From the NCBI RefSeq assembly GCF_001261735.1, contig NZ_CVRP01000007.1, positions 186,001 through 250,000 on the forward strand: a DNA stretch of 64,000 bases, written 5' to 3'. Shown here piece by piece: positions 56,938 through 64,000 of the stretch. This DNA comes from Dysgonomonas sp. BGC7 (GTDB lineage Bacteria > Bacteroidota > Bacteroidia > Bacteroidales > Dysgonomonadaceae). A model generated the notes under the pieces. That model saw only the letters and a program-made list of their open reading frames with translations. It searched no databases and was not told the origin of the DNA. Position 1 is the stretch's first letter, and the number at the start of each line of letters is the position of its first letter. A program made the translations under genes and the position numbers.

Positions 56938-59067
56938 ATGAACAAAAAGACTTTACTAACTTCACTGCTATTGCTCTGTGTGTCAATAGTATTTTATGCC
57001 CAGTCGGAAAGACCTGGGTCGTATTCAGTTCCTTCTCGAAACGAATACTTATTGAAAGATCCTCTCTGGTTTATTTCTGTTGGGTCTGGTGTCCAGACTT
57101 ATTTTGGCGAGGATGATAATGGTGTGGCCGGAAATCGTATTTCACTTTCCAGTAGGCTAACATATGCTCCAACTTTGACCATTGGTCGTCGTATGGGTAA
57201 CTTGGTAACCTTACGTCTCCAGTTTTCAGGAGGTTCTCTTCATGGTTTTAATGATGGTTGGAGTGGAACTTATTCCAGATGGTGGAAAAATGGTACTAAT
57301 GAAGCTAATCTGATAACAAAAGATCCATCTTGGGGATATATGGGATGGGTTGAAGGTGTTGATTATGTGTATGATGCAAAACGTGGTTGGCATCCTACTA
57401 AATGGAATGAAAACGAAAATTATTATATGCAACATCTTCGTTATTTCAGTGCTTCAGGAGATATATCTTTAAATCTGTTAAATTTGTTGCAAGGTTATAC
57501 TCCTAACAGAAAGTTTGAAATACATCCGTTTCTTGGAGTTGGTCTTTATCAGAGATTTGCTCATAGAGGAACTCTTAATAACACTTTCTTTGGAGCGAGT
57601 CTAGGTGGCCATATGGCATACTCTATCTTTAGAGATTTTCAAGTGTTTGTTGAAGGTAGAGGAGTGTTGATCAGTGACTCTTTTGATGGACAGAATGGAG
57701 ATATGAGTAATAATGGTATAGCTCAGGTTACTGCTGGTATTACCTATAAGTTTGGGCGTCCTAAATATATCGACCCTGCAATTGAAACTCGTCTGAATCT
57801 ACCGTATAATATAGCTCGTGGTTGTGATAATATGGTACTTGTTCCCGGAGGTAATATCGAAATGGGTACAGGTGTAGACCCTTTATGGGGAGATTCTGTT
57901 CCTCGCAAACTTGTTGCAGTAAGTCCTTTCTGGATGGATGAGACTGAAGTGACAAATAAACAATACAGAGAGTTCGTGTTTTGGGTAAGAGACTCTATTG
58001 TACGTGAAAGACTAGCCGATCCTTCATATGGAGGCGACCCTACATACAAAGTATTGGTACGACCTAATGAAGCATACAATCCGGTAGGACAACGGTTGAA
58101 TTGGCATAAACCTATTCCTTGGAAAAACCCTACTCAGAGAGAAGCTGCTGCTATTGCCAGTGTTGTTGGTGGAAATAATAAAGATGCAATTATAACATCT
58201 ACAATCAATTATAAATATGATTGGTTCGATTCGAAAAGCTATTATGCATTTTTAGCTAAAATGCGTGATGGTGAAGCTAAATCGATCGTGATAACAAAAG
58301 ATACTGCGTATGTAAATCTAAGAGGGGATATTGTTCGTGAAACTCTATCGAGAATATCTAAAGGAGATAAGGCAGACTTTACCAATACATACATCGTAAA
58401 TGTATATCCGGATGTAATGAGTTGGATGACAGATTTTGCTAATGCTAAGAGTGAGCAATATGTAGAACACTATTTCTCTTCAAAAGCATATGATAACTTC
58501 CCTGTGGTGGGTGTTACATGGGAGGCTGCTGATGCGTATTGCGCATGGCGTACAAAAAAATATATTGAGGATGGTAAATGCGGTTTAGTTGGTTTCGAAG
58601 GCTACCGTTTGCCAACAGAAGCAGAATGGGAATTTGCTGCAAGAAATGGACGCTCAGAGCTTGAATATCCATGGTATTCGGACGAAACTCATACAAGAGA
58701 TGGATTGGCTCATGCTAACTTCAGAGCATCTAAAGATCTTAAAGATCTTGTTTCTCCTGTGGCTTCTTTCTTGCCAAATCGATTTGGATTGTATGATATG
58801 GCCGGTAATGTTGCAGAATGGACTACAACAACATTTACTGAGTCTGTAGATCGTATGGCAGATGAAGCAAATCCTGACTTTAGCTATAGAGCAGTATTAT
58901 CAGATCCTGCAATATTGAAACGTAAAATAATAAAAGGAGGTTCATGGAAAGATGCAACTGTAAAATCAGGTGATCGTTCTGTAGAATTCCAAGATAAAGC
59001 CCGCTCTTTTATCGGTTTCAGATGTGTGAGATCGTGGGGCGTTGATGAAAAAGGTAGATTGAAATAA
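56938..59067 (+). CDS. gldK: GldK/PorK fused to an N-terminal outer-membrane beta-barrel
   Basis: 709 residues, much longer than the usual GldK/PorK lipoprotein (about 450-500). Residues 1-22 are a cleavable signal (FYA-QSER) with no lipobox at the cleavage site; the Cys at 14 lies inside the hydrophobic core. Residues about 41-273 are strand-rich with outer-membrane barrel features (WFISVGSGVQTYFGEDD; IHPFLGVGLYQRFAHR; ending QVTAGITYKFGRPKY). The GldK domain starts near 298 (MVLVPGGNIEMGTG, FWMDETEVTNKQYREF) and ends GFRCVRSW, a formylglycine-generating-enzyme-like fold. It would be the periplasmic ring subunit of the type IX secretion system, here with its own outer-membrane anchor in cis. 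First gene of gldKLMN. Confidence 0.93.
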   Translation: MNKKTLLTSLLLLCVSIVFYAQSERPGSYSVPSRNEYLLKDPLWFISVGSGVQTYFGEDDNGVAGNRISLSSRLTYAPTLTIGRRMGNLVTLRLQFSGGSLHGFNDGWSGTYSRWWKNGTNEANLITKDPSWGYMGWVEGVDYVYDAKRGWHPTKWNENENYYMQHLRYFSASGDISLNLLNLLQGYTPNRKFEIHPFLGVGLYQRFAHRGTLNNTFFGASLGGHMAYSIFRDFQVFVEGRGVLISDSFDGQNGDMSNNGIAQVTAGITYKFGRPKYIDPAIETRLNLPYNIARGCDNMVLVPGGNIEMGTGVDPLWGDSVPRKLVAVSPFWMDETEVTNKQYREFVFWVRDSIVRERLADPSYGGDPTYKVLVRPNEAYNPVGQRLNWHKPIPWKNPTQREAAAIASVVGGNNKDAIITSTINYKYDWFDSKSYYAFLAKMRDGEAKSIVITKDTAYVNLRGDIVRETLSRISKGDKADFTNTYIVNVYPDVMSWMTDFANAKSEQYVEHYFSSKAYDNFPVVGVTWEAADAYCAWRTKKYIEDGKCGLVGFEGYRLPTEAEWEFAARNGRSELEYPWYSDETHTRDGLAHANFRASKDLKDLVSPVASFLPNRFGLYDMAGNVAEWTTTTFTESVDRMADEANPDFSYRAVLSDPAILKRKIIKGGSWKDATVKSGDRSVEFQDKARSFIGFRCVRSWGVDEKGRLK

Positions 59068-59139
59068 TACTAAAAAACAATATATAACGTTGTTTTTATA
59101 TTGTGGTAAATATTAGTGTTATTGTAAATATATAAGTAA

Positions 59140-60066
59140 ATGGGAAAAATGCATAATTTTAGACTATTCTTAGCCAGTAGAAAAGGGCAAATTTTATTTA
59201 ATGTCTTATATAGCTGGGGAGCTGCAGTTGTTATTGCAGGAGCAATGTGTAAAATTATGCATTTTAAAGGAGGCGATTATATCTTAATGGCAGGTATGAT
59301 AGTCGAAGTTCTGGTCTTTGTTGTTGCCGGATTCGACTATGCGTCTATTGGTAGTCTCGAGTCTGAAACTAATGGCGGTGTCATTGTAGGTAGTGGTAGT
59401 GCTATTGGAGGAGTTGATTCTTTAGAAGATATTAGTAATACTACATCTAAAGAGAGTAAGGTCAAAACTACGGGAGCATCTGGTCATGTTGTGGTTGTAG
59501 CCGGAGGAGGAAATGGCTCTTTTGGTGGATTGCAACAACAAGGAACTTCTGTTTCTGTCGGAGGCCAGCCTGCACCTTCAAATGTAGTTTCTTCCGGAAA
59601 CTCTTCTGTAGGAAATATAGCACCTTCTTCTTCTGGGAACTCGATAAATCCGGAATACGCACAAAGTTTATCTAATACTGCTCAGAATCTTGATGACTTT
59701 TCCAATACTATACATTCTTTGAATGAAGCGTCTCAAAAAATACTAGATGCCTATCGAAATGTTACGGATGCTAATGGGTTCGCTGATAATCTGGCTACAT
59801 TAAATCAAAATGTAAGTGGATTGAATGAGGTGTTCAGCGGTCAGCTACAAACTATTTCGGAACAAATGGCAGCCATCAGATATATAAATGATAGCTTGCA
59901 ACGGATGAAAAATCTGTACGATGGAGCTATTGGCGATAGTTATATGTTTAGAGAAGAATCTGCAAAAATGACAAAGCATATTGAATCATTGAATAATGTA
60001 TATGCGCGTCTTTTGCAGGCTATGACAACAAATAATAATAGCAATATGAACCAGAATAATTTCTGA
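59140..60066 (+). CDS. gldL: Type IX secretion inner-membrane motor protein GldL/PorL
   Basis: 308 residues. Two N-terminal membrane helices (about 18-38 and 45-65); the second carries Glu56 in MIVEVLVFVV, matching the membrane glutamate thought to be in the proton path of the GldLM motor. Then come a Gly/Ser-rich linker (about 75-165) and a C-terminal helical region with heptad-like pattern (about 170-300). It couples proton flow to type IX secretion and gliding together with GldM. A second in-frame ATG at residue 4 is possible. It lies 72 bases after gldK. Confidence 0.93.
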   Translation: MGKMHNFRLFLASRKGQILFNVLYSWGAAVVIAGAMCKIMHFKGGDYILMAGMIVEVLVFVVAGFDYASIGSLESETNGGVIVGSGSAIGGVDSLEDISNTTSKESKVKTTGASGHVVVVAGGGNGSFGGLQQQGTSVSVGGQPAPSNVVSSGNSSVGNIAPSSSGNSINPEYAQSLSNTAQNLDDFSNTIHSLNEASQKILDAYRNVTDANGFADNLATLNQNVSGLNEVFSGQLQTISEQMAAIRYINDSLQRMKNLYDGAIGDSYMFREESAKMTKHIESLNNVYARLLQAMTTNNNSNMNQNNF

Positions 60067-60100
60067 TTTTTTTGATTAGAAATTAAAAAGAAGATAACTG

Positions 60101-61672
60101 ATGGCATTAACTAAAGGGCAACAAACGCGACAGAAGATGATAAATCTGATGTATCTCGTTTTTATAGCGATGCTAGCCCTGAATATATCGACAGAAGTAC
60201 TTGATGGTTTTGTATTGATGAATGACAATCTTCAGGAATCTATTAAAGTTGCTGAGGAAAGAAATCGTAAAATATATTCTGAAATAGATGCTGCATATGC
60301 AGCTAATTCTGAGAAAGCAGAGAAGTCTTTTATTACGGCACAGGGAGTTAAACTTCAAACAGATTCCTTATTTGATTTTGTTCAATCATTGAAATTGCAA
60401 ATTGCAAAGGAATCGGATGGAGCTGATGCAGATGTAAATAATTTAGAGTCTAAAGATAATCTAGATGCTGCTTCTGAAGTTATGCTATCTCCTATCGGAG
60501 GAAAGGGGAATGAGCTGAAAAGAAGATTGGATCAGTACCGCGAGAGTGTTGTTGGGCTGATTAATGATGAGGAAAAGAAGGAAGTGGTAAGAAGAACCCT
60601 TTCTACTGAACCATCGGAAAGAGCAAAAAAAGATAGAAAAAACTGGCTTCAGGCTTCTTTCGAAAAAATGCCAAGTATAGCAGCTGTTACTTTGTTGTCC
60701 GAATTGCAGGTGAATATAAGACAGGCAGAAGGCGAAGTCCTCAATGTTGTTTCTCAAAATATAGATTTAGAGGATATCAGGGTGAATGAACTGAGTGCAT
60801 TTGTTATTCCTCAATCAAATATGGTGATGAGAGGAACTACTTATAAAGCTAATATAATATTGGCGGCAGTAGATACAACTCAGCGTCCTAAGATAGTAAT
60901 AGATGGTAAAGAGTTACCAACCGCAAATAACGGTTTGTATGAGCGACCTGCCGGAGTTATTGGAGCTAATTCGTTTAGTGGCTTTATAGAACTAATAGAT
61001 AGAATGGGAAGGCCTCTACGTCGTGAATTTACACAGAAATACACCGTAATGGAACCTATGGCTACTATTGCGCCATTATTGATGGATGTGCTTTATGCAG
61101 GTATTGACAATCCAATTAGCATATCAGTTCCGGGAGTTGCTACAAATGATGTAACTGCCCGAGCAATGGAAGGCGGTACTTTAGTTCAAGGCTCAAATGG
61201 TCAATGGATTGCTAAACCTTCAGCTTCCAATATTGGTAAGAAGTTTATTATAGCTGTATCTGCTAATGTAAATGGAGCTACGCAGCAAATAGCATCTAAA
61301 GAATTTAGAATACGTGCATTGCCAGAGCCGTTACCATATATAGAATATAAAGATCATAATGGAAATACACGTATCTTTAGAAAAGGCTCTTTGGCCAGAG
61401 CAGTTATATTAAGTGCAACTGGAATTAAGGCATCTATTGATGATGGTATATTAAATATTCCTTTCAATGTACTTAGTTTTAGAACGATGGCGATAGATGC
61501 TATGGGGAATGTTAGTCCTGAGATGTCGAACGGAGCAAACTTTTCGTCTCGTCAGATGGAACAAATCCGTCGGATGAATAGAGGTACACAGTTCTTTATT
61601 ACTAGTATAAAGGTGAAAGGGCCGGATGGAATAGACCGAGAAGTTTATCCAATGGAAGTAAGAATTAATTAA
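60101..61672 (+). CDS. gldM: Type IX secretion periplasmic shaft protein GldM/PorM
   Basis: 523 residues. The single N-terminal membrane helix (about 14-34; MINLMYLVFIAMLALN) inserts into GldL, followed by a long periplasmic region of D1-D4-type domains, typical of GldM, ending near VYPMEVRIN. It transmits motor rotation or force across the periplasm to the GldK-GldN ring. It lies 34 bases after gldL and 16 before gldN. Confidence 0.95.
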   Translation: MALTKGQQTRQKMINLMYLVFIAMLALNISTEVLDGFVLMNDNLQESIKVAEERNRKIYSEIDAAYAANSEKAEKSFITAQGVKLQTDSLFDFVQSLKLQIAKESDGADADVNNLESKDNLDAASEVMLSPIGGKGNELKRRLDQYRESVVGLINDEEKKEVVRRTLSTEPSERAKKDRKNWLQASFEKMPSIAAVTLLSELQVNIRQAEGEVLNVVSQNIDLEDIRVNELSAFVIPQSNMVMRGTTYKANIILAAVDTTQRPKIVIDGKELPTANNGLYERPAGVIGANSFSGFIELIDRMGRPLRREFTQKYTVMEPMATIAPLLMDVLYAGIDNPISISVPGVATNDVTARAMEGGTLVQGSNGQWIAKPSASNIGKKFIIAVSANVNGATQQIASKEFRIRALPEPLPYIEYKDHNGNTRIFRKGSLARAVILSATGIKASIDDGILNIPFNVLSFRTMAIDAMGNVSPEMSNGANFSSRQMEQIRRMNRGTQFFITSIKVKGPDGIDREVYPMEVRIN

Positions 61673-61688
61673 CACAAAAATAAGTATT

Positions 61689-62549
61689 ATGAAATATTTG
61701 ATTTCATTAATTTTAGGCGGTTTTTTTCTAGCGAGTCCGCTTATTGCACAAAACGCAGCAAATAATGGACCCAGAATATTGGATCAGGTAGATGTTGTAA
61801 CAAATACAGCCGAAGATGCAGCAACAGACATATCTTCGCGCGAACTTTTTGTTATGGAGAACTCTATGAATGATTATTCATCAACGATATGGTCTAGAGA
61901 GATATATCGTCAGATAGCTGCGGATACAGAAGGTAATGAAACATTTTTTTATCCGGCTAAGTCAACGGACAATAGAGTGAATTTATTCTCTTTATTAATA
62001 AATCTTATAAGTACTAATACCGTGAAAGCGTATGAGTATGGTGCTACTCCGGAGATTACTGATAGTAAAGCTTTAGATGCTAAGAAAGTCTTGTATGACA
62101 ATATGATTACTCCTGATGGGGAAAGCACTAAATATAACTTGGAGAATGTTCCCTCTGACAAAATATCTCACTACTTGGTAAAGGAAAGATGGTATTTCGA
62201 TATAAAGACTTTTAAAGGAGATGTAAGAGTTACTCACATTTGTCCGGTATTGTTAGAAAAAGGTAAATACTATCCTTTGTTTTGGGTTGCATTTGATGAT
62301 GTGAGTGTATATTTGGCCAGAGCTAAATCTCCTGTTGCAGTTGCTAATGTAACACCGGTTTTAAGTAATGCTTCTATATTCGACATCATAAGAAATAGAT
62401 GGTACAGAGGATGTATATATCAAGTTGGTTTGAGACAATTGTCTCACTACTTCCCTGAAATGAAAGATCTTATCAAAGAACGTCAGCGTATAGAAAACGA
62501 GTTGGATTATATTCAGGCAAAGTTCTACGCAGCAGAAAGAAGACGATAA
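61689..62549 (+). CDS. gldN: Type IX secretion ring protein GldN/PorN
   Basis: 286 residues with a signal peptide (SPLIA-QNAA). Family features include SSTIWSREIYRQIA, ISHYLVKERWYFD and RWYRGCIYQVGLRQLSHYFPEM. It forms the periplasmic ring with GldK. It is the last gene of gldKLMN, followed by a strong terminator. Confidence 0.95.
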   Translation: MKYLISLILGGFFLASPLIAQNAANNGPRILDQVDVVTNTAEDAATDISSRELFVMENSMNDYSSTIWSREIYRQIAADTEGNETFFYPAKSTDNRVNLFSLLINLISTNTVKAYEYGATPEITDSKALDAKKVLYDNMITPDGESTKYNLENVPSDKISHYLVKERWYFDIKTFKGDVRVTHICPVLLEKGKYYPLFWVAFDDVSVYLARAKSPVAVANVTPVLSNASIFDIIRNRWYRGCIYQVGLRQLSHYFPEMKDLIKERQRIENELDYIQAKFYAAERRR

Positions 62550-62572
62550 TATAGTCTTATGTTATAATAAAT

Positions 62573-62611
62573 AAAGAAGACAGAGATATATTATCTCTGT
62601 CTTCTTTGTTT
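62573..62611 (+). terminator. Terminator after gldN
   Basis: Stem of about 16 base pairs (AAAGAAGACAGAGATA / TATCTCTGTCTTCTTT) with a three-base loop, followed by GTTTG. Confidence 0.85.
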
Positions 62612-62774
62612 GTGTAATGAGTTGAAATAGAATTGTTATGGACTCTATTTCTTTCAAAGAAAATACAGATGTATTAATTATAATCCTTAATGTGATCTGG
62701 GTGACTGTTGTTGGCATTTAATCTGCGAATGACATATTGTGTCTTGATTCTTTTAATAGTATTTTGTAGGGTAT

Positions 62775-62810
62775 AAAAAAGGCTTTAATAGATCTATTAA
62801 AGCCTTTTTT
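62775..62810. terminator. Bidirectional terminator, perfect 36-base palindrome
   Basis: AAAAAAGGCTTTAATAGA is followed immediately by its exact reverse complement. It ends the OmpA-domain gene (minus strand) and can also stop read-through from gldN. Confidence 0.9.
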
Positions 62811-62827
62811 ATGTAGGTTTATTCTTG

Positions 62828-63505
62828 TTATGGATTGATCAGGAAGAGTACTGCACGATTCTTGTCATTCTCTAATTGGAATGGCTGTAGTCCGTCTCCT
62901 TTCCAGTTTACTGATATTCTGTTTTTGGCAATCCCATATTTTGTTTCCATAGCTTTAGCTACAGCTTCAGACCTATTCTTAGACAATTTTAGATTTATAG
63001 CAGCATTACCTGTTTTTTTGTCTGCATAACCTGTAACAACCACAGTTGCCTCAGGATTCTTATTAAGATGATCTACCGCCAATTCTATTTTGGCCCATTC
63101 AGCCTGATCTATTACCCATTTGTTTATACGGAAGAAAACAGGATCAGGTAAGAAAAACGGATCTTTCTTAATGATTGGTTTTTCTTCAGGCTTAGCATCT
63201 ATAGGCCTTCTTGTAGGCTCATCTATCTTTTTACTCTCTGCCTGAGGTGCCGGAGCTAAAATGTCTGGGCAATCATACATTTTTCTGCGTTTAGCCATTT
63301 CTGATTGGCTTACACTAAGCTGCTGAGCGCTTCTTTTCACTACGATGATTTCTTCTCTGCTGTTGAGTTGGAGTAATACAGAGTCTCTTACAGATTCACA
63401 AGCACAAGGGTCAACCTTTTTTTCTGTCGTGACTCTGTTTTGTGCGTTTAGTGAAAGTGATAATACTATTAAAAGTATTGGTAGTAATATAAATCTCATT
63501 TTCAT
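62828..63505 (-). CDS. Periplasmic OmpA C-terminal domain protein, no barrel
   Basis: 225 residues. The signal peptide ends near LNA-QNRV. Two Cys follow the start of the mature chain (DPCACES). A Pro/Lys/Glu-rich linker (about 85-120) leads to an OmpA-like peptidoglycan-binding domain (about 122-225): PVFFRINKWVIDQAEWAKIE, GYADKKTGNAAINLKLSKNR, with the Asp and Arg that contact peptidoglycan conserved. No beta-barrel domain is present. It is convergent with gldKLMN; type IX systems use OmpA-like peptidoglycan-binding partners such as PorE, so a link is possible but unproved. Confidence 0.9.
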   Translation of the reverse strand: MKMRFILLPILLIVLSLSLNAQNRVTTEKKVDPCACESVRDSVLLQLNSREEIIVVKRSAQQLSVSQSEMAKRRKMYDCPDILAPAPQAESKKIDEPTRRPIDAKPEEKPIIKKDPFFLPDPVFFRINKWVIDQAEWAKIELAVDHLNKNPEATVVVTGYADKKTGNAAINLKLSKNRSEAVAKAMETKYGIAKNRISVNWKGDGLQPFQLENDKNRAVLFLINP

Positions 63506-63557
63506 ATTGTGATTACGGTGTTAAGGAAAATCCTAAATTATATTATATACTAAGATA

Positions 63558-63565
63558 CAAAATTA
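63558..63565 (-). promoter_or_regulatory. Possible -7 element for the OmpA-domain gene
   Basis: On the minus strand this reads TAATTTTG, matching TAnnTTTG, 52 bases before the start at 63505. No -33 element at the right spacing. Confidence 0.35.
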
Positions 63566-63688
63566 ATATATTATTCTCAATTAACTTTCTTTTTAAACAC
63601 AGAAAATAGTAGTTTGTTCATTTTTATTTATGTTGAGATATGGATAGATTTTTAATTAGTTATCTTTAATCTCTTTTTTATAATTAAA

Positions 63689-64000
63689 ATGTCAGGAATA
63701 GTATTAAAATTAAATGAAGTAGTTGCAAGACAGGAGTATTTACGATTCAGAAATCCGATCTCTTGGAAGTTAAAATCAGGAGAGCATTGGGCTGTATTAG
63801 GCCCAAATGGAGGCGGGAAAACTTTATTGATAGATACATTACTTGGTAAGTATGCTTTAAAATCGGGAGAAATTGTTTGTCAAGATTTGGATGGAAATGA
63901 AAAGTCTGTCTTTAAATTGATAAAATATGTTGCTTTTAGAGATATCTATAGCATAATAGATACAGGAAATAGTTATTATCAGCAGAGATGGAATAAAGGT
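63689..64000 (+). CDS. ABC-type ATP-binding protein (ModF/PhrA-like), cut by window edge
   Basis: First 104 codons only. The protein begins MSGIVLKLNEVVARQEYLRF and has a clear Walker A loop GPNGGGKT near residue 48, with GEHWAVLG just before it, a pattern seen in the ModF/PhrA-type cytoplasmic ABC ATPases. Signature motif, Walker B and any second ATPase half lie beyond the right edge. No membrane subunit is visible in the window. Confidence 0.85.
   Translation, partial: MSGIVLKLNEVVARQEYLRFRNPISWKLKSGEHWAVLGPNGGGKTLLIDTLLGKYALKSGEIVCQDLDGNEKSVFKLIKYVAFRDIYSIIDTGNSYYQQRWNKG

Noticed and set aside
62775-62810. Perfect palindrome as a regulator site or recombination site
   Set aside because: A-run and T-run flanks and the position just past a gene stop fit a bidirectional terminator fully.

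Overview
The window looks like chromosome from a Bacteroidales bacterium, most likely Dysgonomonadaceae/Dysgonomonas-like. Evidence: AT-rich DNA, many promoters of the Bacteroidetes TAnnTTTG type, almost no Shine-Dalgarno sequences, many lipoproteins, the yceD-rpmF-fabH-der neighbourhood, and a type IX secretion (gliding/Por) core operon. The genus is inferred, not proved. I see no rRNA, tRNA, CRISPR array, insertion sequence or phage gene. Coding density is high and both window edges cut genes.

Layout. 1-1.7 kb: copper P-type ATPase (left-truncated) behind a copper-sensor-like AraC regulator. 1.9-8.6 kb: yceD, rpmF, fabH, then a fucosidase and two unknown lipoproteins where many Bacteroidales carry era, then der. 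8.7-17.9 kb: a long co-directional run of smpB, three tandem DUF6056 membrane proteins, metH and an orphan metal-ABC permease. 17.9-19.2 kb: two-piece ThrE-type exporter. 19.2-28 kb: a maltodextrin operon (GH77, GH13, LacI regulator, SLC45-type MFS, GH13 lipoprotein) with a candidate LacI-type operator upstream and no SusCD pair. 28-36 kb, minus strand: pyruvate:ferredoxin oxidoreductase, an AAA ATPase, a solute-binding-like protein and a putative porin.

36-42.8 kb, minus strand: histidine biosynthesis (hisG, hisD, hisC, hisB) interleaved with two acetyltransferases, a cupin and a DJ-1/PfpI protein. It is preceded by a clear attenuator: a 17-residue leader peptide with four consecutive His codons and a strong terminator. 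42.8-47 kb: TPR protein, ECF sigma factor, small membrane protein, Spy-like periplasmic protein, and a secreted Fibrobacter-paralogous-type protein. 47-52.5 kb: aconitase, SAT-like acetyltransferase, citrate synthase, DUF423 and DUF2807 proteins. 53-56 kb: methylmalonyl-CoA epimerase, carboxyltransferase, a 58-residue soluble OadG-like remnant and a biotin carrier protein. 56.9-62.5 kb: gldK-gldL-gldM-gldN. 62.8-64 kb: an OmpA-C domain protein and the start of an ABC ATPase.

The most unusual item is GldK. Instead of being a lipoprotein of about 450-500 residues it has 709 residues: a cleavable signal peptide, an outer-membrane beta-barrel-like domain (about 41-273) and then the GldK sulfatase-modifying-factor-like domain. 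This suggests a single-chain fusion of the outer-membrane anchor and the periplasmic ring subunit of the type IX secretion system. Other notable items are the his attenuator, the OadG remnant without a decarboxylase membrane subunit, the triple DUF6056 array and the HMA-AraC regulator.
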